Shown here piece after piece: positions 8,740 through 17,354 of a stretch of DNA of 64,000 nucleotides (the stretch's first letter is position 1; each line of letters begins with the position of its first letter). Under the pieces are notes generated by a model. It was not told the DNA's origin and ran no database searches. It was given only the letters and a program-made list of their open reading frames with translations. This DNA is from Planctomonas sp. JC2975 (lineage in GTDB: Bacteria; Actinomycetota; Actinomycetes; Actinomycetales; Microbacteriaceae), in NCBI RefSeq assembly GCF_012985205.1, contig NZ_JABEKS010000001.1, positions 2,480,001-2,544,000 on the forward strand, given 5' to 3'. A program made the position numbers and the translations under genes.

Positions 8740-9144
8740 ATGTCGGCTCGTGACCGAATGGGAGCCGTCGTCGCGGTGGTGGACACTCACGACGCGTTCG
8801 GCCTGGAAACCGTTGGGTATCGCCTTCCAAAGGTGAGTGCCCTGTCGCGCAAGCTGCGATGGCGGCTGTGGCGCATGCGCAAGTCGCTCGATGTCGAGAC
8901 TCTCGATGTGTTCGAGCACGAGCTCGACGCGTTCGAGCGAGCAGGGCTCGCCGAGCTCGCCAGGCAGCGCACCCGGCACGAATCGACGTGCGAGGCCCTG
9001 CAAACGATAGCGAAGGCGCGCATCGAGCTCGTGGACGGCGCTCTGCGCTCCGCGAGCGGGGACCTCGCCAAGGCGGAAGCCGACGCACTGATGCTCGAGC
9101 GCAAACTCGCCGACCGCGACCCGCAGTTCCACAGCTACGCCTAG
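8740..9144 (+). CDS. Unknown small helical protein, second gene of the cassette
   Basis: 134 residues, starting at an ATG preceded by a near-ideal AAGGAGG at 5-7 nt. After a short N-terminal beta-like stretch (GAVVAVVDTHDAFGLETVGY) the rest is almost entirely helical and charged: KLRWRLWRMRKSLDVET, then a long amphipathic stretch to about residue 125 with alternating Glu/Arg/Ala, typical of a coiled coil. It has no cysteine-rich motif, membrane segment or signal peptide. I do not recognise the family. Its place between a coiled-coil protein and a membrane protein with a helical tail suggests an adaptor; that is inference only. Confidence 0.7.
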   Translation: MSARDRMGAVVAVVDTHDAFGLETVGYRLPKVSALSRKLRWRLWRMRKSLDVETLDVFEHELDAFERAGLAELARQRTRHESTCEALQTIAKARIELVDGALRSASGDLAKAEADALMLERKLADRDPQFHSYA

Positions 9145-9233
9145 CGCGGCTGCACCGCTCACCGACTCGATCGACTCGGCGACACGAGCGAGCTCGCATC
9201 GCTCGCACCTCAATCGCCTATGAAGGGGATCTC

Positions 9234-10076
9234 ATGGCTCGCGACATCGTCATGAAGCCGCCGCGGAGCGGTCCGCGGCTCGGGCGGCTCTCGCCGTTCG
9301 TGCACGTGCTGGTCTACGTGCTCCTCGTCGGCATGATCGCCGTCGACTACTACCTGCTCTCGCAAACGCTGACGCTGCTGCTGCGCAACGACAGTCAGTA
9401 CGGATCCATCGGCGCCATGATGTACATCATCACGGCGGGCATCTCGGCGGCCATCGTCACCATCCCGCACCTGGTCGCCGTGCTGATCCGCCGCATCGAG
9501 AGCGGCATCACGACCCGCGGATGGGTCCCGGTGGTCATCGGACTCGGCATCCTCTGGGCCGCCATCCTGATCGTCGTCACGCTCGCCCGGATCAAGGCAG
9601 GCATCGACAGCCAGAACTCCGGCGGCCTCTCCGGGCTCGTCGGATCCGGTCAGTCCGCGACCACAGCAGGCTTCTCGTGGACTGCCCCCGACACGATCAT
9701 GGCGTTCCTCATGCTCGGCGTGCTGGTGACCTCCGGATGCCTGAGCTTCGTGGCCGCGTGGCTCACCACCCGTCCGCTGGTCACCGCCGTCGAACGGGGG
9801 TGGCACCGCGTGCAGCGTGCCCGCCAGTACCGCGACCGGCTCGTGGCCGAGCGGGTCAAGGCAGCGGATGCCGTCGCCCAGCAGGCTGTGCAGAACGCCG
9901 CGGATCTGCAGCGATACGCGCTGGCGCAAACGATGCTCCATGCCCAGCTCGAGGAGCTGCGGGCTCAGCTCGCGACGACGCTCGCCGAGCGCTTGCGGGA
10001 TCCGCAGGGCACCAGCCAGATCATCCACGAGCTGCAACTGCGGCGGGACCCGCCATCGACCGCGTCCGCCGAGTGA
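9234..10076 (+). CDS. Four-helix membrane protein with long cytosolic helical tail
   Basis: 280 residues from an ATG with GAAGGGGAT before it. Membrane segments lie at about 22-45, 62-90, 102-125 and 155-180; the segment between helices 3 and 4 is Gly/Ser-rich. From about residue 190 to the end is a hydrophilic helical tail rich in Ala, Gln, Arg and Glu (RQYRDRLVAERVKAADAVAQ and onward), a likely coiled coil of about 75 residues in the cytosol. The layout (few helices plus a long tail, next to an OmpA-domain protein) recalls stator-like MotA/ZorA pairs, but no MotA/ExbB family motif is visible, so I do not assign it to that family. Confidence 0.72.
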   Translation: MARDIVMKPPRSGPRLGRLSPFVHVLVYVLLVGMIAVDYYLLSQTLTLLLRNDSQYGSIGAMMYIITAGISAAIVTIPHLVAVLIRRIESGITTRGWVPVVIGLGILWAAILIVVTLARIKAGIDSQNSGGLSGLVGSGQSATTAGFSWTAPDTIMAFLMLGVLVTSGCLSFVAAWLTTRPLVTAVERGWHRVQRARQYRDRLVAERVKAADAVAQQAVQNAADLQRYALAQTMLHAQLEELRAQLATTLAERLRDPQGTSQIIHELQLRRDPPSTASAE

Positions 10077-10108
10077 CGACCCGCCCACCATTGAAAGGAC
10101 ACTCTTAC

Positions 10109-11290
10109 GTGAGATCCGCGATCCGCTTCGTCGCTCCCGCCCTCGCGGCCTGCCTCGTCGCGGTCGCCCTTGCCGCCTGCTCGTCGTCGGCCGCCTCGGG
10201 ACCGTGCAGTCAGGCGAGCAAGCGGAACCTGGGCGTCGTCGCCGGCAGCACCGCGAACGAACCGGCGATGCAGCTGCCGGCATCCGCGGCGAATCAGCTG
10301 AAGGCGACGGGAGCCAGCAACGGGAGCGTCACGATCGTGATCCCTTCGGGCACGCCGGAGGCGCGCGGCACCACCCTTCTTGGTTCGACGGCCAACGACG
10401 ACATCGTGTGCAAGAGCGACCAGCGCAACAAGCTCGCCCAGGTGACGGACTACATCGACGCGCTCAAGGCGTCCAAGCCGGAGGTCGATTTCCTCGACGC
10501 CATCGACCAGGCAGCGCGCAACCTAGGCAAGAACTCGATGGGCGTGCTCGTGGTCGGCAACGGATTGCAGACCGTCGATCCGCTGAACTTCGCCGTGAAG
10601 GGGCTGCTCTCGGCCGAGCCGCAGCAGGTGGCGTCCGATCTGAAGTCCAAGGGCGAACTGCCGACGGATCTGAGTGGCGTCACGGTCTACTGGTCGGGTC
10701 TCGGCGACGTCGCTGGATCCCAGCAGCCGCTCACGATCACTGCCCGCAGCAACCTGGAATCCATCTGGGCTGCGATCATCAAGACCGCGGGCGGCACGCT
10801 GTCCGTGCTGCCCGAGCCGGCGTCCGGATCCGCGGGAGACGCACTGCCTGCCGTCACGGCCGTGCCCGTCCCTGCTGCTGCCACGAAGACCGACTGGAGT
10901 CAGCCCATCATCGTGCGCGACAGCGACCTGCTCTTCGTGAAGGACACCGCCACCTTCTCGGATCCCACGACCGCCTCCAAGGTGCTCGAGGCCCTGGTCC
11001 CTTCGATCGAGCAGAACGGTCAGGTCGTGACCATCACCGGCACGGCATCCAAAGATCAGGCGACCAGCAACACCGCAGACCTCGCGCTCTCGAGACAGCG
11101 AGCGGATGCCGTCAAGCAGGCCCTCACGTCACTCGGCGTCCCTGCGTCCCTGCTGGCGACCGCCGGAGTCGGACACCAGTGGTGCGGGTTCAAACCCGAG
11201 ACGGACGCCACCGGCACCTACTCGGACGCTCTCGCGGAACAGAACCGCACCGTCATTCTCACATCGCCGGGTGTGTCGCTCTGCGGATGA
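10109..11290 (+). CDS. Lipoprotein with C-terminal OmpA-like peptidoglycan-binding domain
   Basis: 393 residues from a GTG with GAAAGGAC before it. A lipoprotein signal peptide ends in the lipobox LAAC (Cys about residue 24). Residues about 40-240 form an alpha/beta domain with MGVLVVGNGLQTVDPLNF and YWSGLGDVAGSQQPL motifs, resembling a von Willebrand A-type fold seen in actinobacterial OmpA-family proteins. The C-terminal 110 residues fit OmpA: TITGTASKDQ, LSRQRADAVKQALTSLGV, AGVGHQW and the AEQNRTV end that contacts diaminopimelate. The cell has no outer membrane, so it should sit on the outer face of the cytoplasmic membrane and grip peptidoglycan. It is the last gene of the cassette, 32 bp after the membrane protein. 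Confidence 0.8.
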   Translation: MRSAIRFVAPALAACLVAVALAACSSSAASGPCSQASKRNLGVVAGSTANEPAMQLPASAANQLKATGASNGSVTIVIPSGTPEARGTTLLGSTANDDIVCKSDQRNKLAQVTDYIDALKASKPEVDFLDAIDQAARNLGKNSMGVLVVGNGLQTVDPLNFAVKGLLSAEPQQVASDLKSKGELPTDLSGVTVYWSGLGDVAGSQQPLTITARSNLESIWAAIIKTAGGTLSVLPEPASGSAGDALPAVTAVPVPAAATKTDWSQPIIVRDSDLLFVKDTATFSDPTTASKVLEALVPSIEQNGQVVTITGTASKDQATSNTADLALSRQRADAVKQALTSLGVPASLLATAGVGHQWCGFKPETDATGTYSDALAEQNRTVILTSPGVSLCG

Positions 11291-11352
11291 TCCGCGGCGC
11301 ACCAGGCCGAGCCCGAGTCGCCGGTTGAGCCCGACGCCGCTGGTTGAGCGAA

Positions 11353-11874
11353 TCAGCCGTGGGAAACATCCCACAGGTGGTGCACCGGGTCGTGGATGTA
11401 GTACCGGGCTAGCGACTCCACGCTGAAGACGGATCCGTCGCTGCGGCGCCCCGACCGGCCGAGCACGTCGTCTGGGACAGCTTCCCAGGCATCCGCGATG
11501 GCGAGGCCGGCGTCCCGCAGCTGCACGGCCACAACGGCCGGATCCTGCTCGCCGTACCGCTCGGCGACGGCGGCGGCGTCTTGATCCCAATTCGCGAACT
11601 CGGGATCGTCCTGATCCAGGATCAACTGGAGACGGCCGCTCATCACGCCGAACACGTCGCGCACGTGCGCTGCGTACTCCAGCGGCGACCACGTGGTTTC
11701 GTTCGGACGCACACGCACGTCGTCGCGCTCGAGCACGGGCATCCAGGCGGCCACATTCTCTCGAGTGAGCCGCGGAATGGCGCGGAACGGAACGGTGCTG
11801 GCGTCGAATCCACACTCGGGGCAGGGACGCTCGAGCACCCAGGTCCAGCTCTTGGTCTCGGGAACGATCGGCAT
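11353..11874 (-). CDS. DinB-superfamily protein (DUF664/maleylpyruvate isomerase-like fold)
   Basis: 173 residues from the ATG at 11874. The N-terminus PCPECGFD is typical of an actinobacterial DinB-like group; the four-helix bundle follows, with the conserved metal-ligand positions suggested by H in EYAAHVRDV (about residue 75) and the C-terminal YYIHDPVHHLWD (about 158-169). Such proteins are metal-dependent and often use mycothiol or bacillithiol as cofactor (family knowledge); the substrate here is unknown. It lies 52 bp downstream of the serine hydrolase on the same strand, so read-through is possible. Nothing odd in length. Confidence 0.8.
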   Translation of the reverse strand: MPIVPETKSWTWVLERPCPECGFDASTVPFRAIPRLTRENVAAWMPVLERDDVRVRPNETTWSPLEYAAHVRDVFGVMSGRLQLILDQDDPEFANWDQDAAAVAERYGEQDPAVVAVQLRDAGLAIADAWEAVPDDVLGRSGRRSDGSVFSVESLARYYIHDPVHHLWDVSHG

Positions 11875-11926
11875 GGCATCGACGATAGCGCCACGCTGAG
11901 ACGCATCCGCACCAAGCGGGCCTCGA

Positions 11927-13282
11927 TCAGTTCGACGGGAGGGGACGGTAGACGGCGGGCGGCGGCGTGGGCTCCGGCGTCGGAGTCGGAGCCGGGGGAG
12001 CACCGGCCGGACGGCAGGTCGCGAGCTGGTTCAGCGACGCAGCAGCGGCATCCGCGTTCCACGGAAGCGTGATGGTCGGAGCCTTGCGCCCTTCGACGGG
12101 CTTGAACGTCGTGGCGATGGCCGCGAGCTGCATCGCGAGGGCCTGAGCGTACGCGGCACCGGACGTCGAGTCGTTCAGCATGACCACGATCGTGAGCCCG
12201 GAGGCCGGATCGCTGAGCATCGAGGTGATGAAGCCCGGCGCGCTCCCGTCGTGGCCGCGCATCGGCCCGAGCTGTAGCCCTCCCATGCCGTAGGTCTGCC
12301 AGCCGGCGACCGTCGTTCCCATCGGCACGGTTTTCCATGCCGCCTTCTTGGCGTCGCCGCGCAGCAGTGAGGACGTCGCGAACGCCTGGGCGAAGGTCTT
12401 CAGATCGCTAAGTGTCGAGACGACGCCGCTCGCGGTCCAGGTCGCTGTCGGCGCCACCTGCGTGTCGTCAACGACCGTGCCGCATGCCGGGCTTCCGGTC
12501 ACGGCATCGAGCGAGGTCGCGTAGCCGTGCAACGCGGATCCCGGGATGCTCGTTCCGGCCGGCAGCGAGGACGAGCTCATGCCAAGCGGCTGGAAAACCT
12601 CATTGCGGTACAGCGTCGTCCAGTCCTCGCCGGTCGCGGCCTGGAGCGCCATGCCGAGCAGGATGAAGCCGGCATTCGAATACGACCAGGCCTGTCCCGG
12701 TGTGCCGGTGCGCGGTTCGCCGAGACCGCTCGCGACCAGTTCCATCGGCACATAGGGGCGCTGCGGATTGTCGACGAACTGCGGGTTGAGCGCGCTCGTG
12801 TAGTCACCGAGACCCGACGTGTTCTGGCAGAGCTGGCCGAGGGTGAGCCCGTCGACGCCGACGAGCCGCGGCAGATACTTGGTCACGGGATCGTCGAGCG
12901 CAACCCTGCCCTTCTGCACAAGGGAGAGCAGCACCGTGCACGTCATCGGCTTGGTCACCGATCCCACGCGCCACGCCATGTCCGACGTGACCGCCTGCTT
13001 ACCCTTCGCCGTGGTGGTTCCGATTCCTGCCGTGTACGAACCGGCCCATGGTGCCCAGACACCGACGATCGCACCGGATGCCGCGGTCGAGCCCATCGCA
13101 TCCGTGACCGCCTTCTTGACGGCAGCAGCCTCGTCTGCCGGCAACGTCACCGAGGCCTGCGACGGTACGGGTGCGTTCGTCTGCGAGGTGCATCCGGAAA
13201 GGAACGCAGATGCCCCGAGCACGACGGCCACGGCCGCCGCGATCAGCGTGGAGCGACGCGTGCGCCCCCGAAGTCCTGACAT
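11927..13282 (-). CDS. Secreted lipoprotein serine hydrolase (beta-lactamase / DD-peptidase family)
   Basis: 451 residues. The ATG at 13282 follows an AGGGGG site. A lipoprotein signal peptide ends in FLSGC (Cys about 31). The class C beta-lactamase / D-alanyl-D-alanine carboxypeptidase motifs are present: SVTK with the nucleophile at S108, YSN at about 201-203, and HDGSAPG late in the sequence in place of KTG. The last 20 residues are Pro/Thr-rich (TPTPEPTPPP), a likely wall-spanning tail. Such enzymes trim peptidoglycan or hydrolyse esters and peptides; which one cannot be told. It is upstream of the DinB-like gene on the same strand, with a lone FadR-type palindrome 132 bp upstream of its start. 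Confidence 0.85.
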   Translation of the reverse strand: MSGLRGRTRRSTLIAAAVAVVLGASAFLSGCTSQTNAPVPSQASVTLPADEAAAVKKAVTDAMGSTAASGAIVGVWAPWAGSYTAGIGTTTAKGKQAVTSDMAWRVGSVTKPMTCTVLLSLVQKGRVALDDPVTKYLPRLVGVDGLTLGQLCQNTSGLGDYTSALNPQFVDNPQRPYVPMELVASGLGEPRTGTPGQAWSYSNAGFILLGMALQAATGEDWTTLYRNEVFQPLGMSSSSLPAGTSIPGSALHGYATSLDAVTGSPACGTVVDDTQVAPTATWTASGVVSTLSDLKTFAQAFATSSLLRGDAKKAAWKTVPMGTTVAGWQTYGMGGLQLGPMRGHDGSAPGFITSMLSDPASGLTIVVMLNDSTSGAAYAQALAMQLAAIATTFKPVEGRKAPTITLPWNADAAAASLNQLATCRPAGAPPAPTPTPEPTPPPAVYRPLPSN

Positions 13283-13413
13283 CAAACGCCCCCTGCGGTC
13301 CCCCCGGTCCTGTCTTTCAGACTAAACGGACGCCTGTCGATATCGCGTAGGCGGCGGTAACGAGAAGGCAACATCGGAGAAGAAATCATCCGTTGTGATG
13401 ACAGGGGAGATCG

Positions 13414-13428
13414 TGTGGTCAGACCACA
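13414..13428. promoter_or_regulatory. FadR/GntR-type operator-like palindrome
   Basis: TGTGGTC-A-GACCACA, a perfect 15-bp odd dyad matching the TGGTCnGACCA core bound by FadR-subfamily GntR regulators (family knowledge). It lies in the 280-bp gap between the serine hydrolase start and the end of the PIF1-like gene. No GntR gene is in the window, and no other gene is seen in the gap. Confidence 0.45.
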
Positions 13429-13540
13429 TCGGCGCTGGCCTTTCGGCGAGAGTCCTGGCTGTGCTGCACGTCGGGGATCGCTTCATGGCTGTTCCCGCAC
13501 GTTTGGCGTGCACCGCTCGGATCGCCGACTCCGATCCGGT

Positions 13541-13563
13541 GCACCCGAGACCGGTCTCGGTGC
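13541..13563 (-). terminator. Hairpin at the end of the PIF1-like helicase gene
   Basis: GCACC-(C)-GAGACC followed at once by GGTCTC-GGTGC, an 11-bp near-perfect stem touching the stop codon of the helicase gene. Confidence 0.5.
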
Positions 13564-14843
13564 TACTTCTCGCCGTGCATGAAGCGGTCGACGTCGCGGT
13601 CCACCATGACATCGCTCGGACGCAGCGGCCGGTTGAGGTAGAGGCCGTTCAGGGAGGTCAGCCGGCTGAGGGCGACGTACGTCTGTCCGGGGCTAAACGC
13701 GCGAGCGCCGAGGTCGACGATGGCGCTGTCGTACGTCTTGCCCTGGGACTTGTGGATGGTCACGGCCCAGGCCAGTCGCAGCGGGAACTGCGTGAACTCC
13801 GCTGCGACATCCTTCGTCAGCTTCTTCGTGAGCGGGTTGTAGGTGTACTTGTACCGCTCCCACACCATGGGCTCGACCTCGTGCACGTCGCCGTCGACCT
13901 CGACGAAGACGTTCGCGTCGATGCGGACGACCGTGCCGATCGTCCCGTTCACCCACCGCGGCGGCTCGCCACCCTGGCCGGTGTCGTTGCGCAGGAACAT
14001 CACCTGCGCTCCGACCTTCAGCTCGAGGGTCTCGTCGGCGGGATAGTTGCGCTGCCCGAAGTCGCCGGATACCTCGGCCTTCGCCGTCAACGCACGTCCG
14101 GGGAGCCGAGCCAGCGCCGACGCGTTGATGCGGGCCACTGTGTCGTTGCGGGTGGCCAGGGTGATGGTGCCGTCGTCGGGTTTCGGACGCGCGCCGACGC
14201 CGTTGAGGCGATCGGCGATCTCTTTCGTCACACGTCCGTGGCGCACGGCGTTGAGCATGTACTTGAAGTCGAGCTCATGCTGTCGATGGATCTCGGTGAG
14301 CTCGAAGCGATGGAGGGATGTCTCGTCCCACACCTTCGCGTCGAAGAACCACATCGACCGGTAGTTGTCTGCGAAGTACGCCCGCTCTTCGGCATCCCCC
14401 GGCACCGGTGCCAGCTGGTACGGATCGCCGAAGAGCACGATCTGCACACCGCCGAAAGGTTCGAGCTTGCGTTGGCGGGCCTGCCGGAGGGCACGGTCGA
14501 TGGCATCCATCAGGTCTGCATTCACCATGGACACCTCGTCGATGACGAGAGTGTCGATGGAGTTCAACAGGCTGAGCAGCTCGCGGGGCTGGTCGAGGTC
14601 GTGGTCGGCGATGACGCCGATGGGCAGACGCAACAGCGAATGGATGGTCTGCCCGCCGACGTTGAGCGCTGCTACGCCGGTCGGAGCACTGATCACGAGC
14701 TGCTTCTTGGTGTTCCAGCTCAGGTGGTTGAGGAGCGTTGACTTGCCTGTGCCGGCTCGCCCGGTGACGAACACGTGATCGCTCGTGTTCTCGATGGCGT
14801 CGTAGACGGAGGCCTGCTCGGCCGTCAGCCTCAGCTTGCTCAA
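13563..14843 (-). CDS. PIF1-like / RecD-like superfamily 1 DNA helicase
   Basis: 426 residues from a TTG at 14843, chosen because GAGGAG lies 9 nt upstream and it avoids running into the upstream gene. Walker A is TGRAGTGKST (about residues 26-35), Walker B IDEVSMV (about 100), with a GDPYQLAPV motif III-like segment and the C-terminal TIHKSQGKT motif (SH3-like/UvrD_C_2 region) followed by YVALSRLTSL, the standard ends of PIF1 family helicases. These unwind DNA 5' to 3' and are often involved in replication restart or G-quadruplex removal (family knowledge). It lies 52 bp after the CopD-CtaG gene on the same strand. The early residues SKLRLTAEQ fit the family start. Confidence 0.85.
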   Translation of the reverse strand: MSKLRLTAEQASVYDAIENTSDHVFVTGRAGTGKSTLLNHLSWNTKKQLVISAPTGVAALNVGGQTIHSLLRLPIGVIADHDLDQPRELLSLLNSIDTLVIDEVSMVNADLMDAIDRALRQARQRKLEPFGGVQIVLFGDPYQLAPVPGDAEERAYFADNYRSMWFFDAKVWDETSLHRFELTEIHRQHELDFKYMLNAVRHGRVTKEIADRLNGVGARPKPDDGTITLATRNDTVARINASALARLPGRALTAKAEVSGDFGQRNYPADETLELKVGAQVMFLRNDTGQGGEPPRWVNGTIGTVVRIDANVFVEVDGDVHEVEPMVWERYKYTYNPLTKKLTKDVAAEFTQFPLRLAWAVTIHKSQGKTYDSAIVDLGARAFSPGQTYVALSRLTSLNGLYLNRPLRPSDVMVDRDVDRFMHGEK

Positions 14844-14895
14844 CCCCGTGGCTCCTCGTGCTCGTGCGCCGACGCGACCGCGGTCGCGGCCGTGC

Positions 14896-16980
14896 TCAAC
14901 GCTGGGGCTCCCGGGTGGCATCCGCACTGGAGGGCGCCGATGCCCCCGTGGTTGCAGGCGTTCCTGCGACATCCTGGGACGCATCGGATCCCCTGGCGGA
15001 TACCGCCCCCTCGGCGCCGTTCGCGCCGGTGGATGCCATGCGTTGCAGCATCGCATTGTAGGCCGCGAGCTCCGCGTCACCCGTGCGATCCGCCTGCCTG
15101 TCGCGACGCTTGGTCTCTTTCGCGTCGCTGCGGCTCCACTGGATGGCCACGAGGATCGCGAGCACCACCGTCGGAATCTCGCCGATGCTCCACGCGATGC
15201 CGCCGGCGAGCTGCTGGTCGGCCATGGGCGTCACACCCCAGGTGCGCCCCATGGCGCCGTACCAGTCGGCCAGGAAGAGCCCATTGGCGGTGATGATCGA
15301 CAGGCCGAAGAAGGCGTGGAACGCCATCGTGCCGAGCAGCAGTACGAGCCGCAGCGGATACGGGAAGCGGTACGGAACCGGGTCGATGCCGATCAGGGAC
15401 TGTGCGAACAGGTATCCGGTGATGAGGAAGTGGACGATCATCCACTCGTGACCGATGTGGTCGGTCGTGGCCCAGCTGAACAGGGACGAGTAGTAGAAGA
15501 CCCAGAGGGAACCGGCGAAGAGCACGGCGGCGGTGATGGGGTGCGTCAGGAAGGCAGCGATCTTCGAGTGCACGACCAGGAGGATCCACTCGCGACCGCC
15601 TCTGGAACCGTCCGTGCGCTTCACGATGGCGCGCAGCGCCAGCGTGACGGGCGCCCCGGGGACGAGCAGGACCGGCACGGCCATGGTGAGCAGCATGTGC
15701 GCCAGCATGTGGCTCGAGAACAGGTACTTCTCGTAGACGTTGATGCCGCCGTTCGTGACCCAGAGCAGCAGGATGATCCCGGCCACCCACGCGATCGTGC
15801 GTCCGATGGGCCACCGGTCGCCGCGACGACGCAGCCGCACGACGCCTGCGATGTAGAAGAACAGGGCGAAGCAGCATCCGATCAGCCACAGGGGATCGAT
15901 GTTGATGCCGAAGAGATAGTGCGCGAGGGTCGCTGGAGCAGGAAGGGGCTCGCCGGTGAGCACCTCGGCCGGTGTCGGCTGACTGACCGGGACGTCGGCG
16001 ACAGGCGTCGCGGTGCGCGCGAGGGCCGCCGCGACACCGGACGCGATGCCCATGAAGGCGAGCTCGCAGGAGACGAGCCACCAGAACGGTCCCTTGCTGC
16101 CGGTGCGCTTCAGCCGGCCGATGAGGTAACGACGCTGCAACAGGCCGAACAGCCCGAGCACGACGAGAGCGAGCGCCTTCACCAGCACGAGCACACCGTA
16201 GGAGGTGAGGAGGTTCTCGAGCGTCCCGATGCGGAGGTCTGCGTTGATGACGCCGGAGAACGCGACGACGACGAACGACACGATCGCCAGAGTCGAGAAC
16301 CGCTCGAGCACCGCGACCAAACGGTCTCCGCTCAACGACTTGCGGATGAGCACGATCGTGAGCAGCCCGCCGAGCCAGATCGCAGCGAAAACGAGGTGCA
16401 GGCCGAGGGATGTGATGGCCTGGTCGTGTCCGGCGGTCCCTGCGGAGTGACCGCTCAGCGCCATCGGGATGAGGGAGCACAGGGCCACGATCGCGACGAA
16501 TGCGACAGCCGTGTGATTGCGCACCGCGAAGCAGAGCACGGTCGTCACGGCGGCGATCAAGGTGATCGCGAGCCAGACCTGCCCGATCGCGATCTGCGTG
16601 GCGAACTGGCTGATCCCGTCGCTGAACTGCTGGTCGAGGGAGAGCGCCGACCCCGTGACATCCAGATAGGTCAGCACGCCGGTGACCGCACTCGCGACGG
16701 TCATGATCGCGGCGGAGCCTGCCGCGGCATCCATCGCCCTGTCGTACTCGGGCTTCTCAGGGCTGAGCGCGAAGCACGCCATGATGAGCGCACCGATCAT
16801 GCCCGCCGCACTGAGGTTGACGAAGAGGTTCGCGACCGGAAGTCCCCAGCGCACGACGGGACCCGGATCCAGCAGCGCGGGAGCGGATGCCGCACCGCCG
16901 TACGCGAGCGCCGCGATGATGGCGAGCAGCGCGAAGACGACCAGGGCGACGGGGCCCGCCACGCGCTGAACTCTGCTCAC
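14896..16980 (-). CDS. CopD-CtaG fusion: copper resistance / cytochrome c oxidase assembly membrane protein
   Basis: 694 residues from a GTG at 16980; an upstream in-frame start would add a non-hydrophobic tail without conservation. The N-terminal half (to about residue 320) has the CopD layout of about eight helices with conserved histidines (SGHSAGTAGHDQ). The C-terminal half (about 370-620) is CtaG-like: VYEKYLFSSHMLAHMLLTM carries the histidine-rich SHMxxHM motif, then DHIGHEWMIVHF. The last 70 residues are a polar, Ala/Ser/Gly-rich cytosolic tail. Such fusions are known in actinobacteria and probably pass copper across the membrane for cytochrome oxidase assembly; the exact transport direction is not established. 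The helicase follows it. Confidence 0.85.
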   Translation of the reverse strand: MSRVQRVAGPVALVVFALLAIIAALAYGGAASAPALLDPGPVVRWGLPVANLFVNLSAAGMIGALIMACFALSPEKPEYDRAMDAAAGSAAIMTVASAVTGVLTYLDVTGSALSLDQQFSDGISQFATQIAIGQVWLAITLIAAVTTVLCFAVRNHTAVAFVAIVALCSLIPMALSGHSAGTAGHDQAITSLGLHLVFAAIWLGGLLTIVLIRKSLSGDRLVAVLERFSTLAIVSFVVVAFSGVINADLRIGTLENLLTSYGVLVLVKALALVVLGLFGLLQRRYLIGRLKRTGSKGPFWWLVSCELAFMGIASGVAAALARTATPVADVPVSQPTPAEVLTGEPLPAPATLAHYLFGINIDPLWLIGCCFALFFYIAGVVRLRRRGDRWPIGRTIAWVAGIILLLWVTNGGINVYEKYLFSSHMLAHMLLTMAVPVLLVPGAPVTLALRAIVKRTDGSRGGREWILLVVHSKIAAFLTHPITAAVLFAGSLWVFYYSSLFSWATTDHIGHEWMIVHFLITGYLFAQSLIGIDPVPYRFPYPLRLVLLLGTMAFHAFFGLSIITANGLFLADWYGAMGRTWGVTPMADQQLAGGIAWSIGEIPTVVLAILVAIQWSRSDAKETKRRDRQADRTGDAELAAYNAMLQRMASTGANGAEGAVSARGSDASQDVAGTPATTGASAPSSADATREPQR

Positions 16981-17309
16981 CAGACAAGCGTAGGCGGTTG
17001 GACCTGGGCACCCGACGTGACCGGATGGCCGTGTGCAGACATCCGTGGTCCGCAGCCGTGTGGACGGAGAGTCGACACGACGGGATGGCGCCTGACCCTG
17101 TACTGCGAGCCACCTCGTGCTGCCCAGCCACCCCGGCACTCGCGCAAACAAGCGGGTGGCTCGGCAACTGGCTGGTGCTCGGCGACAGACCGGTGGCTCG
17201 GCGAGGGTGATCCGGCGCCGGCGGCGCGGTCGGATATCGCAGCGGGATAGGAGGCGAGTCGCGGGTCCGGAGGCGGGACGCGCACGCCGCTGGTGCTGGG
17301 GGCACGAGA
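16981..17309. other. Intergenic stretch between CopD-CtaG and the HU terminator
   Basis: About 330 bp with no supported gene. It must hold the promoter of the CopD-CtaG gene. GTGGCTCGGC occurs twice (near 17156 and 17191) in a locally repetitive GC-rich context; no operator was recognised. Confidence 0.5.
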
Positions 17310-17339
17310 AAGGGGATGCCGGCGAACCGGCATCCCCTT
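17310..17339 (-). terminator. Terminator of the HU gene
   Basis: Perfect 13-bp stem AAGGGGATGCCGG (17310-17322) / CCGGCATCCCCTT (17327-17339) with a CGAA loop, 15 bp after the HU stop; the minus-strand copy runs into TTTCTCG. Confidence 0.9.
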
Positions 17340-17354
17340 GTCAGGCGCTGATGG

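Noticed and set aside
13395-14741. A 448-codon plus-strand frame across the PIF1 gene
   Set aside because: It is the antisense of a helicase with complete motifs; high-GC shadow.
14836-17250. An 804-codon plus-strand frame opposite CopD-CtaG
   Set aside because: Shadow of a well-supported membrane protein; its translation is charged low-complexity.
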